DNA from: Paenibacillus barcinonensis
Lineage (GTDB): Bacteria; Bacillota; Bacilli; Paenibacillales; Paenibacillaceae
DNA length: 64,000 bases
Direction of reading: 5' to 3'
Assembly: GCF_003217495.1 (NCBI RefSeq)
Contig: NZ_QJSW01000007.1
Location: 124,001 to 188,000, forward strand
Below, piece after piece: positions 54,633 to 63,825 of the stretch (its first letter is position 1; every line of letters begins with the position of its first letter). The position numbers and the translations under genes are program-made. The notes beneath the pieces are model-generated. The model ran no database searches and was not told the origin of the DNA. It was given only the letters and a program-made list of their open reading frames with translations.

Positions 54633-55133
54633 TTATGCAGGGTATCCGCCGCCTGGAGGCGGCCATGCGCCATAGAAACGACGAAGCAGTACAATCTCTC
54701 CCAGATGATATGAGTTGTGGGAAGCGATGTTACGCAGTAACCCCCCCTTTGTTTCCCCTGGGAAATGCAGCAATGGATCATTCAGCTGCGCCGTCTCTGC
54801 GATCGAGACTGCCAGATCAATGCCGCTCAGGAAGGCCCGGATATCCTCCTGCCAAGCGGCTTCATCCTGCGGTCCTGTCTCAACAGGCCAGCTCTCGCTC
54901 GCACTTGCGGGCATTTGCGGTTTGCGTCCCTCCACATGTGCCAGCATGAATTGCTGCCAGTAGTGCATATGCTTCACCAGTTGATATATGGTATATGGCA
55001 TCGCCTCATGTGTACGTCCCGCAAGCTCTACATCAATATCAGGCAGAGCCTTGGCAATACGAATATGTCCCCTCTCACCGACCAAGGCATTTACAAGGGC
55101 TTTTCCAAAACTTTGATTCACATCTGACATCAT
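54633..55133 (-). CDS. DinB-family protein
   Basis: 166 residues, four-helix-bundle DinB/YfiT-like fold. Probable metal-ligand histidines in LVKHMHYWQQFMLAH (first one near residue 54) and SHNSYHLGEIVLLRR near the C-terminus (about 138-152). Some relatives are thiol-dependent (bacillithiol) transferases; the exact reaction cannot be told. GAGAGGAAG before a double ATG. Monocistronic. Confidence 0.85.
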   Translation of the reverse strand: MMSDVNQSFGKALVNALVGERGHIRIAKALPDIDVELAGRTHEAMPYTIYQLVKHMHYWQQFMLAHVEGRKPQMPASASESWPVETGPQDEAAWQEDIRAFLSGIDLAVSIAETAQLNDPLLHFPGETKGGLLRNIASHNSYHLGEIVLLRRFYGAWPPPGGGYPA

Positions 55134-55244
55134 TGATCTTCCTCTCTGTAAGAACAGGTCTTTGGCCTGTCGTCATATCTATTATACAATTAAATTGCGA
55201 TAAATTGAAAAGTGGAAACACAAACCATATTTCGTAAGGGCCTA

Positions 55245-55253
55245 TGATATAAT
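55245..55253 (+). promoter_or_regulatory. Extended -10 promoter of the second regulator/kinase operon
   Basis: TGATATAAT (TGnTATAAT). No good -35 at 17 bp. Start codon 44 nt downstream. Confidence 0.6.
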
Positions 55254-55297
55254 AGTGAAAATAAAATCAAGACCTCCGGGTCGGGGAGGAAGCTCCT

Positions 55298-56461
55298 GTG
55301 AACGTCATATTGGTGGATGATGAACGTCTTGCATTGATCGGACTGGAAAAGATGCTAGAAAAGGAAGTTAGCGATATTCAGATTGTTGCCAGCTATATGA
55401 ATCCGACAGAGGTGATTGCCGGTGTGATGCTGCATCAGCCGGATGTCGTCTTCCTGGATATCCACATGCCAGAAATAGATGGAATGGACCTGGGGCGGCA
55501 GATTCAGAAGGCTGTGCCAGGTACTGAAATTATTTTTGTCACAAGCTACGATCAATATGCAGTTCATGCCTTTGAACTTCAGGCATTAGATTATGTCATG
55601 AAGCCTGTGCAGAAGGAACGTCTCAAGCAGACGCTGCAACGTGTGCGGGAGAAGCTCGCTCTTCGGCGTGAACAGCGGATGATGAATACGGAAGCTCCCT
55701 TGATCTGCTGCTTTAATCAGATAAGCTTCAAACTACCTGGCAAGGAGGCGCAAGTTGCCAAGTGGCGTACCAGCAAAGCGCAGGAATTGTTTGCTTATCT
55801 GCTGCATCATCGGAATCAGATTATTCATCGCAGTGCATTGCTGGATCTGCTGTGGCCAGGGACAGAAGAAGAGAAGGTCGCACATCAGCTTTATACGACG
55901 ATGTATCATGTCCGTCAGACCTTGAAGACTTGCGGCATGGAGACGATCAGCATTCAAAGTGCCCATCTGGAAGCAGGTTACAAGCTGGAGCTGGGAGATG
56001 CGCGTCTCGATAGCGAGCAATGGGAGCAGGAGATGAAAGCCTGGAAGGAAGTGCAGCCCGAGACGGTTCAGGCGTATGAGCAGTCGTTGTATCGTTACAC
56101 AGGCACATATTTGGGGCGGTACGATTACATGTGGGCTGAACCGGAGCGTGAAAGACTACGTTATCTGTGGTTGTACTATATGAGGCAGCTTAATCTGTAT
56201 TATCTCAAGCATGGTCAGAATGACCGGGCAATAGAGAACATCCAGCAGATTCAACAGATGCTGCCTGACGACGAGGAAAGCTACTTCATGCTGATGAAGC
56301 TCTACGACGAGATGCAGCACAAGCTTGGTGTAGAGGAACAATATCGGCTTGTAACGAGCAGAATGGAGCAGGAGCTGGGTATCCCGATTAGTGAAGAGGT
56401 CCAACACTGGTATCGTGATTGGAAACGAGGAATCGCGAAGGCGGGACAACATACGAGATGA
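55298..56461 (+). CDS. Response regulator with full SARP/BTAD output
   Basis: 387 residues. Receiver (1-120) with Asp54 (FLDIHMPEIDG) and YVMKPV. Winged helix (about 140-235, KWRTSKAQELFAYLLHHRNQ, LLDLLWPGTEEEKV). Then a full helical BTAD domain (about 245-380, TGTYLGRYDYMWAEPERERL). Paralogue of the regulator at 2072-2941, which lacks the last third. GTG start with GGGGAGGAAG. The stop overlaps the kinase ATG (ATGA), so both are coupled; the gene order is the reverse of the first locus. Confidence 0.92.
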   Translation: MNVILVDDERLALIGLEKMLEKEVSDIQIVASYMNPTEVIAGVMLHQPDVVFLDIHMPEIDGMDLGRQIQKAVPGTEIIFVTSYDQYAVHAFELQALDYVMKPVQKERLKQTLQRVREKLALRREQRMMNTEAPLICCFNQISFKLPGKEAQVAKWRTSKAQELFAYLLHHRNQIIHRSALLDLLWPGTEEEKVAHQLYTTMYHVRQTLKTCGMETISIQSAHLEAGYKLELGDARLDSEQWEQEMKAWKEVQPETVQAYEQSLYRYTGTYLGRYDYMWAEPERERLRYLWLYYMRQLNLYYLKHGQNDRAIENIQQIQQMLPDDEESYFMLMKLYDEMQHKLGVEEQYRLVTSRMEQELGIPISEEVQHWYRDWKRGIAKAGQHTR

Positions 56462-59400
56462 ACATAAAGAATAAAGGAGTGCTCAGGCGCTTCTACTACA
56501 TATGGATAATGCTGATTATCTTTGCTGTGCTGTTAGGCATGCGATGGATGTGGATGCAGTTCTTTCCAACCCTGAACGAGCATCGTGCTGTGAATGGGGT
56601 TATGGATCTGCGAGGCGTGGATCTGCAGCAGATGCCGGTTATGTATTTGAACGGGGAATGGGAGTTGTATCCGAATGAACTGCTGACGAGCCAGCAGCTT
56701 GCAGATCAAGGTGAGGGAGCGAAGGGTAGCGTTGTGCAGGTTCCTGGGGATTGGAGGAATATACTCAAGCCAGACGGGGGAGACTCGCTTGGTTATGCGA
56801 CATATCGATTGCGTATTCTGATTGATCCGCTTCAGGAACCGGTGGCCTTCTGGTTCAAGAGCATCGCCAGCTCATCCGAGATCGAGCTCAACGGAGAGAC
56901 GGTTTCTGTTAGAGGTTCGGTATCGGCTGATGCATACAACTATGTGCCGCGTAATATCCCGTTTACGCCAGTTTTTGATCAGGAAGGCACGACAGTTATA
57001 GAGGTGCTCGTTCGTGTGGCTAATTATGATAGTCCGTACAGCGGTGGCATCACCAAGTCGGTTCGGTTTGGTTCCCAAAATGCCATTGATTATGTTCACT
57101 GGTACTCCATCGGTTTTCAGTTGGCTATCTTTCTGGTATTACTGTTACATGGCATGTATGCTTTCATTCTGTATACCTTCAATCCGCAAGAGCGATCCTT
57201 ATTGGTTGCGGGCATATTAACCTTATCCGTTGGCATCGGTGTGATGGCCGGTCATGACAACGTGTTCATGCTTTGGTTCCCAATCAACTATACCTGGGGA
57301 ATTAAAATTCGTCTGATCTGTCTATTTTTGCAAAATGCCTGCATCGTACTGCTGTTTCAAAGGCTGGCCGGAATCAAGGCGCATCCTCGATGGCTTCAGT
57401 GGTATGGGGCGGTTCTGGTCGCTTATATCGCCGTTATTGTTGCGATGCCGATCCACATACTGTATTCGATGCTTCATTACAAGCTGCTTAGTGTTTTCTT
57501 CGTAGTAACCGGGTTGTGGCTGCTTTATATTATCGGTTCAATGATCTTTCGCAATCAGGGGGATCGGGATATCATTTTCTTACTTCTAACGGCAGGCGGT
57601 ATTCTGTCCAATCTGTTCTGGAGTTCTTTCGAAACTTCAGCGAACGGTACAACCGTGTATTACCCCATTGATATCGTGTTCGCGATTACCGGATTTTCGG
57701 CCTATTGGTTCAAAAAATATTTCAGAAATGCCCGCGAGAATATGGAGTTGAACCAGGCGCTGCAGAAGGGAGACAAGATCAAGGATCAGTTTCTGGCGAA
57801 TACGTCTCATGAACTGCGAACACCACTTCACGGCATCATCAACATTGCGCATAATGTCGTTAACCGAGAGAAGAACAAGCTGGATGCCCGTAGTGTGGAG
57901 GACATGGAGCTCCTGATTACCATTGGGCGGCGCATGTCTCATCTGCTTAGCGATTTGCTGGATGTTGTCAGGTTGAAGGAGCATCGCATTACACTGCAGC
58001 CCGCTGCTGTATCCGTGCAATCTGCCGTACCTGGCATCATGGCGATGCTGTCATACATGATTGAACGCAAACCGGTTCAGCTTCAGATGCATATTGAGGA
58101 TGGCTTTCCTCAGGTGCTGGCGGATGAGAAGCGGCTGGTGCAGATTATGTATAATTTGCTGCATAACGCGCTCAAGCATACCGCCGAGGGTGCCATTACG
58201 GTAAGTGCCGAGCTTCGTGATGGCCATGCACTTATTCATGTTGCTGACACAGGCACAGGTATGGACGTAGCAACGCAAGAGCGAATTTTTCTTCCCTATG
58301 AGCAGGGCTCTTATGATGAACGGGATAGTCAAGGCATCGGGCTGGGTTTGAATATCTGTAAACAGCTTGTTGAGCTGCATGGTGGATCACTGTCCGTTCG
58401 TTCAGTGCCGGGCGAAGGCTCTGTGTTTAGCTTTGATCTGCCGCTGGCTCAGTCAATTGACCAGGAAGCTGCATCTCCATTGGGGTCACAGCTTGCTGCT
58501 GCGTGGGATCAAGGCACTGCCGACATAACCGAGGAGACGTTAAACGCATTTTTATTACAGCATGCTGCTTCAGATCGTACAGAATTCGCGGTTGCGGAGG
58601 ATGTGCCATCTCTTTTGCCAGCAGGCAAGTCATTCATTCTCGCTGTGGATGATGATCCGGTTAACCTGGAGGTGCTGGTCAGCATTCTTTCGAATGAGCC
58701 ATGCCTGATCACCACCGCTCGCTCAGGGCAGGAAGCGCTGGAACTATTAAATACACGTCAGTGGGATCTAATGATTACCGATGTAATGATGCCGTATATG
58801 TCAGGATACGAGTTAACCCGGAAAGTGCGGGAGCAATATTCCATGTCAGAGCTTCCTGTGCTGCTGCTCACGGCTCGAAGTCAGCCGCCAGACATTTATA
58901 CCGGATTTGCGTCCGGGGCCAATGATTATATTACGAAACCGGTGGATGCCGTAGAGCTGAAGTATCGCATACGTGCCTTGACGATGCTGAACAAGTCCAT
59001 TCAGGAGCGACTACGAATGGAAGCGGCCTATTTGCAGGCACAGATTCAGCCTCATTTTCTGTTTAATACGCTGAATTCACTGATGGTGCTAAGTGATATA
59101 GATACGGAGCATATGCGTAAGCTGGGTGAAGCCTTCTCCTCTTACCTTCGCATCAGCTTTAACTACCTTAACACCGGGGAGTTAGTGAAGCTGTCCCACG
59201 AGCTGGAGCTCGTTGAGGCATACCTGTTTATTGAGAAAACTCGCTTCGAAGACCGGCTGTCTGTCATGTTGGATATTGAGCCCGGTCTCCAGTTACGCTT
59301 GCCCCCTCTGTCTATTCAGCCACTGGTTGAGAATGCTGTCAAACATGGTTTGTTAAGCCGGCATGCAGGCGGAACGATCTGTTTGACGATTAGCAGAGGT

Positions 59401-59622
59401 CAGGGATACACCCGAATTGAGGTTAAGGATAACGGCAAAGGCATGTCGCCGGAGCAGGTTGCTGCCTTGCAGGAAGCTTCGTGGAACAGCAAGGGCGGGA
59501 TCGGCATTGCCAACACAAACCGCAGATTGCTGCAGCGCTATGGTCGCGGATTAACTATTGTGAGCGAACTGGGTGAAGGCACGATGGTTTCTTTTGATGT
59601 TCCAGACGGTGAAGTAGATTAG
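56458..59622 (+). CDS. Hybrid sensor kinase 7TMR-DISM, HisKA, receiver, LytS-type kinase
   Basis: 1054 residues. TM1 (about 8-28), extracellular jelly-roll domain like the 7TMR-DISM/Gal-binding type (about 40-215, LNGEWELYPNELL, VQVPGDW), seven TM (about 220-425), HisKA with His451 (NTSHELRTPLHG), ATPase (DTGTGM, GIGLGLNI), receiver with Asp775 (ITDVMMPYMSG), then a LytS-type module with His866 (QIQPHFLFNTL) and a second ATPase (DNGKGMS). Full-length counterpart of the truncated gene at 1-2097. The jelly roll suggests a carbohydrate ligand; this is inference. Start 56458 overlaps the regulator stop; an earlier ATG at 56419 lies inside the regulator. Confidence 0.92.
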   Translation: MNIKNKGVLRRFYYIWIMLIIFAVLLGMRWMWMQFFPTLNEHRAVNGVMDLRGVDLQQMPVMYLNGEWELYPNELLTSQQLADQGEGAKGSVVQVPGDWRNILKPDGGDSLGYATYRLRILIDPLQEPVAFWFKSIASSSEIELNGETVSVRGSVSADAYNYVPRNIPFTPVFDQEGTTVIEVLVRVANYDSPYSGGITKSVRFGSQNAIDYVHWYSIGFQLAIFLVLLLHGMYAFILYTFNPQERSLLVAGILTLSVGIGVMAGHDNVFMLWFPINYTWGIKIRLICLFLQNACIVLLFQRLAGIKAHPRWLQWYGAVLVAYIAVIVAMPIHILYSMLHYKLLSVFFVVTGLWLLYIIGSMIFRNQGDRDIIFLLLTAGGILSNLFWSSFETSANGTTVYYPIDIVFAITGFSAYWFKKYFRNARENMELNQALQKGDKIKDQFLANTSHELRTPLHGIINIAHNVVNREKNKLDARSVEDMELLITIGRRMSHLLSDLLDVVRLKEHRITLQPAAVSVQSAVPGIMAMLSYMIERKPVQLQMHIEDGFPQVLADEKRLVQIMYNLLHNALKHTAEGAITVSAELRDGHALIHVADTGTGMDVATQERIFLPYEQGSYDERDSQGIGLGLNICKQLVELHGGSLSVRSVPGEGSVFSFDLPLAQSIDQEAASPLGSQLAAAWDQGTADITEETLNAFLLQHAASDRTEFAVAEDVPSLLPAGKSFILAVDDDPVNLEVLVSILSNEPCLITTARSGQEALELLNTRQWDLMITDVMMPYMSGYELTRKVREQYSMSELPVLLLTARSQPPDIYTGFASGANDYITKPVDAVELKYRIRALTMLNKSIQERLRMEAAYLQAQIQPHFLFNTLNSLMVLSDIDTEHMRKLGEAFSSYLRISFNYLNTGELVKLSHELELVEAYLFIEKTRFEDRLSVMLDIEPGLQLRLPPLSIQPLVENAVKHGLLSRHAGGTICLTISRGQGYTRIEVKDNGKGMSPEQVAALQEASWNSKGGIGIANTNRRLLQRYGRGLTIVSELGEGTMVSFDVPDGEVD

Positions 59623-59680
59623 CGGTGTATGTTCAAGTGATTGTACGGATAACCTGAGGACATGAGGTATGGAAGGCTAA

Positions 59681-59720
59681 ACAAAAAGGGCTGTTGAAGT
59701 CAAACTTCCAGCCTTTTTGT
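59681..59720 (+). terminator. Terminator of the second kinase operon
   Basis: Nested inverted repeat 59681-59700 with 59704-59720, with an A-run before and a T-run after, so it may work in both directions. Confidence 0.8.
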
Positions 59721-59781
59721 GCTGTCTGAGTAGGAGATAACCGTTTCCTGGATTTTAATTATTTCTAATGACTCTTTCATA

Positions 59782-59798
59782 TGTTAGTATATTTAACA
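59782..59798. promoter_or_regulatory. GlnR/TnrA box upstream of the GlnK-like kinase
   Basis: TGTTAGTATATTTAACA matches the consensus TGTNA-N7-TNACA at every defined position. It lies 62 nt before the kinase start codon. Confidence 0.8.
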
Positions 59799-59859
59799 TC
59801 AGAAGCGCGGCTTCGGCAGTGTGCGTTATGAAACGTTGTAATAGTAGGTGGAGAAAGCG

Positions 59860-61176
59860 ATGCGTAATTGGGTCAAAAACGAAAATGTGCAGATGGTAGC
59901 GGTTGCTCTGGCTACAGCTGTAGGAGCACAGTTCAAGATTAATCCCTTTCGGGAGGATTATTTCCGAATCGGACTCGGAGTCAGCATTTTTTTGTTTTTG
60001 CTGATGATTATGCCCCACTTGTCGTATTTAAAAACAGGGATTCTGACGGGTCTTGCAAGCTTGTCGTTTCAATCCGCTGATCTGATTCATCATGTGCATA
60101 CGCTGTCCATGCTGGAGAGCTTGCGGGATAATCTGGGGGCGGGCTTGTACTATGTGGTGTTTGCTTATGGGCTGAGCAGGCTCAAGCACCGATTCCACGA
60201 AATGCCCCCGCTACTGCTGGGAAGCCTCATTACGGGTATAGACTTTTCCTCGAATCTGGTGGAGTTGTTTGTACGTGGTGTGCTTAGTGGGACCAATATA
60301 TTTTATATGCGTGAATGGCTGTATCTGTTTGTTGTGGGCGGGCTGCGAAGTTACTTTGTGATTGGGCTGTATAACAGCTTTGCCGTAAGGCAGATCAGGC
60401 TTTTGCATGCCGAGCAGGAGAAGCGAATGGAGCAGATGTTAAGTGTGAATTCGGGCTTGTACGGTGAGGTGTTCTACCTGAAAAAAGCGATGGACACGAT
60501 TGAAGGCATTACGGCCAACAGCTATGAGCTGTATCGTGATCTGCGGGAGCAGGACATGCACGAGTACAGTCAGCGTACCCTAGGGATCGCACAGCAGATT
60601 CATGAGGTGAAGAAGGATTCGCAGCGTATTCTCGCGGGACTGCTCAAGCTGTATGACAATGAGAATACCGTGAATATGAGCCTGTCGGAAGTGCTGCATT
60701 TTGCAGGCAAGGCGAATCGGAAATACAGTGAGATGCTGCACAAGCAGGTAAAGATTGAGGTGGAGCAGCGGTATGAAGGAGAATCGCCGTATTACATTCC
60801 ACTGTTAACGGTGCTAAATAACCTGCTGGCCAATGCAGTTGAGTCCATCGAGCAGGAGGGTCTGATTCGGGTGCAGGTGTTTGAGCAGGGTGAGGAAGTG
60901 CATTTTGTGGTGACTGATTCGGGAAAAGGCATACCTGAGGCGAAGCGCGGGGTGATCTTTGAGCCCGGTTATACGACCAAGTTTGATGAAGTTGGCATTG
61001 CTGCCACAGGTATTGGTCTGTCGCATGTACGTGATATCGTTCAAGCTCTGGAAGGGCGCATTCAGGTAGAGTCCGCTCCAGTTGGGCAGGGGACTACATT
61101 CAGCGTTATGATTCCCGCAGTCAATCTAATGAAGGAGGCCGATGTCGATGACACTTTCGATCGTGATCGTGGATGA
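59860..61176 (+). CDS. GlnK-like (YcbA/GlnJ-type) sensor histidine kinase
   Basis: 438 residues. About six hydrophobic segments (1-180) and a long helical linker. A dimerisation/phosphoacceptor helix follows with AQQIHEVKKDSQ (probable His near 247), as in SpoOB/CitA-type kinases, and HATPase_c with NNLLANAVES, DSGKGIP and GIGLSHV. Paired with a YcbB-domain regulator as in Bacillus ycbA-ycbB (glnK-glnL), which responds to glutamine. Start: ATG 59860 with AGGTGGAG 6 nt upstream; GTG 59848 in the same frame has no site. The regulator start overlaps its last codons. Confidence 0.85.
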   Translation: MRNWVKNENVQMVAVALATAVGAQFKINPFREDYFRIGLGVSIFLFLLMIMPHLSYLKTGILTGLASLSFQSADLIHHVHTLSMLESLRDNLGAGLYYVVFAYGLSRLKHRFHEMPPLLLGSLITGIDFSSNLVELFVRGVLSGTNIFYMREWLYLFVVGGLRSYFVIGLYNSFAVRQIRLLHAEQEKRMEQMLSVNSGLYGEVFYLKKAMDTIEGITANSYELYRDLREQDMHEYSQRTLGIAQQIHEVKKDSQRILAGLLKLYDNENTVNMSLSEVLHFAGKANRKYSEMLHKQVKIEVEQRYEGESPYYIPLLTVLNNLLANAVESIEQEGLIRVQVFEQGEEVHFVVTDSGKGIPEAKRGVIFEPGYTTKFDEVGIAATGIGLSHVRDIVQALEGRIQVESAPVGQGTTFSVMIPAVNLMKEADVDDTFDRDRG

Positions 61177-62041
61177 TGATGTAGTGAGTCGCAGCATGCT
61201 TCAGGATATCATTGATACTTGCGGATTCGGGGAGCTTGCAGGCATGGCCGAGGGAGGGCTGGAGGGACAGCGTATCGTTCTGGATCGTAAGCCGGATGTT
61301 GTGCTGATTGACCTGCTGATGCCTGATCAGGACGGGATTGAAACCGTATCGAAGCTGAAGCAGAGCGGGTATGGCGGCAAATTCATTATGATTTCCCAGG
61401 TAGAGAACAAAGAGATGGTCGGAGCAGCGTACCAGAAAGGGATCGAATTTTTCATCCATAAACCCATCAATCGGGTGGAAGTAGAGCATGTGCTGAACAA
61501 AGTGAACGAGCAGTGGAGGTATGAGCGATACGTACAGGAAATCAAGCAATCCATGGCCCGGCTGAATCTGGTTGAGGCGCCTGCTCCTGCAAAGACCCGA
61601 ACCGTGCGAGACGTAGCGCGCGGCATACTGATGGACCTCGGAATTATCGGTGAGAGTGGAAGCAAAGATATGGTGTCCTTGATGGAATATGCGATTGAGC
61701 AAAAGCAGGCCGCGGAGTTACCGCCACTGAAGGAATCCTATGAAGCGGTGGCGAGAGCGTATAAGCTGACCGACAAGGATGTAGAGAAGGAAGGCAAGGC
61801 GATGGAGCAGCGCATTCGCAGAACCGTTCTGACAGCGCTGACGAATATGGCTTCTATTGGACTAACCGATTACAGCAATCCTAAATTTGAGCATTATGCA
61901 CCGCTTTATTTTGATTTTCAGGATGTACGTATGAAGATGAGGGCTATGGAGGAAGAACAGGCAACGGACAAGAGCAAGGTGAACATTAAGAAGTTTTTGC
62001 AGGTATTTTACATGGAGATCGTAGAGAAAATGAATGATTGA
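61148..62041 (+). CDS. GlnL-like (YcbB-domain) response regulator
   Basis: 297 residues. Receiver (1-120) with acidic cluster VDDD and Asp55 (LIDLLMPDQDG), then the YcbB helical DNA-binding domain (about 155-295, GIIGESGSKDMVSLMEYAIE, RRTVLTALTNMASIGL). In Bacillus the YcbA/YcbB pair activates glutamine uptake/glutaminase genes. Here a glutamine-type ABC transporter follows directly. Start: ATG 61148 is 9 nt after GAAGGAGG; ATG 61142 is only 3 nt after it. Confidence 0.9.
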   Translation: MTLSIVIVDDDVVSRSMLQDIIDTCGFGELAGMAEGGLEGQRIVLDRKPDVVLIDLLMPDQDGIETVSKLKQSGYGGKFIMISQVENKEMVGAAYQKGIEFFIHKPINRVEVEHVLNKVNEQWRYERYVQEIKQSMARLNLVEAPAPAKTRTVRDVARGILMDLGIIGESGSKDMVSLMEYAIEQKQAAELPPLKESYEAVARAYKLTDKDVEKEGKAMEQRIRRTVLTALTNMASIGLTDYSNPKFEHYAPLYFDFQDVRMKMRAMEEEQATDKSKVNIKKFLQVFYMEIVEKMND

Positions 62042-62091
62042 AATGTGGCACACTGAACATGACAACAAGAGCCAACGGGATATTAAAGCGA

Positions 62092-62131
62092 AAAGGGGAT
62101 TCTCGAACAATGTCATCGAGGATCTTTTTTT
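62092..62131 (+). terminator. Terminator after the GlnL-like gene
   Basis: A stem of about 15 bp with G-U pairs (62092-62106 with 62116-62130), 9-nt loop, seven T. It ends 2 nt before a GlnR/TnrA box. Confidence 0.87.
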
Positions 62132-62132
62132 G

Positions 62133-62149
62133 TGTTATATAAAATAACA
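62133..62149. promoter_or_regulatory. Distal GlnR/TnrA box upstream of the glutamine-type transporter
   Basis: TGTTATATAAAATAACA is a perfect match to TGTNA-N7-TNACA and nearly a perfect palindrome. Confidence 0.82.
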
Positions 62150-62214
62150 TTGAAATAAGATAATTCTGATTTTATGCTCAATATAGTACATATTTTTATC
62201 TAAAATCTCTATTG

Positions 62215-62231
62215 TGTTAATTTATTTAACA
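62215..62231. promoter_or_regulatory. Proximal GlnR/TnrA box upstream of the glutamine-type transporter
   Basis: TGTTAATTTATTTAACA, again a perfect match. It lies 82 bp (about eight helical turns) from the distal box, on the same face of the DNA. The start codon is 122 nt downstream. Confidence 0.82.
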
Positions 62232-62353
62232 TCGTTTGTGGAATTTTGGTGTAGGATTACGTAAGTTTCCGTAGGTGTAGAAATACAATACGTACATAAA
62301 TACAAATGATCGATTCGGTCGATCCCAATCACATTCGGAAAAGGGGTTTTTCC

Positions 62354-63151
62354 ATGAAAAAGGCAGCATCTATCGTAATGGCAGCATTTCTTGCTTTGGC
62401 ACTAAGTGCCTGCGGCGCAGCAAAATCGGGTGAGGATGGCAAAGCCCAGTCTGCAAGTGGAAACGCAACAGAGAAATATACGTTTGGTACCGATGCGACA
62501 TATCCTCCGTTTGAGTTTCAGAAGGATGGAAAATATGTAGGGATCGACATTGACCTGATGAACGCAATCGCAAAGGAAGAAGGTTTCGACGTCGAGATCA
62601 AACCGATGGATTTCAAAGGCATCATTCCAGCGATTACAGCCAATCAATTGGACGGAGCCATTGCTGGCATCAGCATCACGGATGAGCGTAAAAAAGTGGT
62701 CGATTTCTCGGACCCGTATTATCAAGCCGGACTGTCCTTGATTGTGAATGAGGATAACAACGACATTAAGAGCCCGGAGGATTTGAATGGCAAAACGATT
62801 GCTATTAAAAAAGGGACATCGGGAGCCAACCTGGCGGATCAATATGCCAAAACCTATGGCGCAACCATTAAATATTTTGACGACAGTCCATCCATGTATC
62901 AGGAAGTAGCGAACAAAAACGCGGATGCGACACTTGAAGACTTCCCGGTCATTTCTTACAAAATTGCGATCGACCCGAATGCCAAGCTCAAAATAGTTGG
63001 TGACCGCTTGAACGGGGACTTCTATGGTATTGCGGTTGCCAAAGGCGATACAGAATTGCAGAAGAAGATAAACGACGGCTTAAAGAAATTGCAGGAAAAT
63101 GGCGAATACGACAAGATTGTTGAGAAATATTTAGGCTCAGCAGCGAAGTAG
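62354..63151 (+). CDS. glnH: Glutamine-type amino-acid-binding lipoprotein (GlnH-like)
   Basis: 265 residues, SBP_bac_3 family. Lipobox ALSAC with lipidated Cys20. Family motifs: GTDATYPPFEFQKDGKYVGI near 43-62, DFKGIIPAITANQLD, SITDERKKVVDFSDPYY, IKKGTSGANLADQ, and GIAVAKGD near the end. Start: ATG 62354 after AAAGGGG; the frame is open to 62306 but the signal peptide begins here. First gene of a three-gene transporter with two GlnR/TnrA boxes and GlnK/GlnL-like genes upstream, so glutamine is the most likely substrate. Confidence 0.88.
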   Translation: MKKAASIVMAAFLALALSACGAAKSGEDGKAQSASGNATEKYTFGTDATYPPFEFQKDGKYVGIDIDLMNAIAKEEGFDVEIKPMDFKGIIPAITANQLDGAIAGISITDERKKVVDFSDPYYQAGLSLIVNEDNNDIKSPEDLNGKTIAIKKGTSGANLADQYAKTYGATIKYFDDSPSMYQEVANKNADATLEDFPVISYKIAIDPNAKLKIVGDRLNGDFYGIAVAKGDTELQKKINDGLKKLQENGEYDKIVEKYLGSAAK

Positions 63152-63162
63152 AAGGGAATGTG

Positions 63163-63825
63163 ATGCGGATGGATTCCTCCTTGCAAGTCATACTGGACGC
63201 ACTGCCTCTTCTGTTAGAGGGAACGGTTGTTACGTTGAAAATTGTTGTAATCTCGCTCATCTTTGCCATGGTGATTGGTTTGATCTCCGGTCTAATGAGC
63301 ACCTCCCTGAATCGGCTGCTGCGGCTCGTAGCTTCGCTTTATGTGGATATCATCCGCGGCACGCCTCTTCTGGTGCAGGTTTATTTCATCTATTTCGGTC
63401 TGCCGGTGTTTCTGGATATGCGAATCCCGGCCATGACCGCAGGAATCATCGCGGTTAGTTTGAACGCTGGAGCTTATGTCTCGGAGATTTTCCGGGCAGG
63501 CATTGAGTCCATCGGCAAAGGCCAGCATGAAGCCGCAAGATCACTGGGCCTTAGCCGTTTCAAGACGATGTGGCTGGTGATACTTCCGCAGGCAACCCGG
63601 CGTATGATTCCTACTTTTGTGAACCAGGCTATCATTACGATTAAGGATACATCATTGTTATCAGCGATAGGGATTGCGGAGTTAACACAGACAGGGGAAA
63701 TTATTATCTCCTCCAACTTCCGGGCATTTGAAATCTGGGGCGTTGTCGGCATCTTTTATCTGATTATCATTGTCCTGCTGTCCCGAGCTTCCCGTTTCAT
63801 CGAAAGGAGATATGCGATCCGATGA
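63163..63825 (+). CDS. glnP: Amino-acid ABC transporter permease (GlnP-like)
   Basis: 220 residues, about five TM segments, His/Glu/Gln permease family. VDIIRGTPLLVQVYFIYFGL near 64-83 and the EAA loop GQHEAARSLGLSRFKTMWLV near 121-140 are typical. AAGGGA before ATG 63163. Its last codons overlap the ATPase start (ATGA). Confidence 0.9.
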   Translation: MRMDSSLQVILDALPLLLEGTVVTLKIVVISLIFAMVIGLISGLMSTSLNRLLRLVASLYVDIIRGTPLLVQVYFIYFGLPVFLDMRIPAMTAGIIAVSLNAGAYVSEIFRAGIESIGKGQHEAARSLGLSRFKTMWLVILPQATRRMIPTFVNQAIITIKDTSLLSAIGIAELTQTGEIIISSNFRAFEIWGVVGIFYLIIIVLLSRASRFIERRYAIR

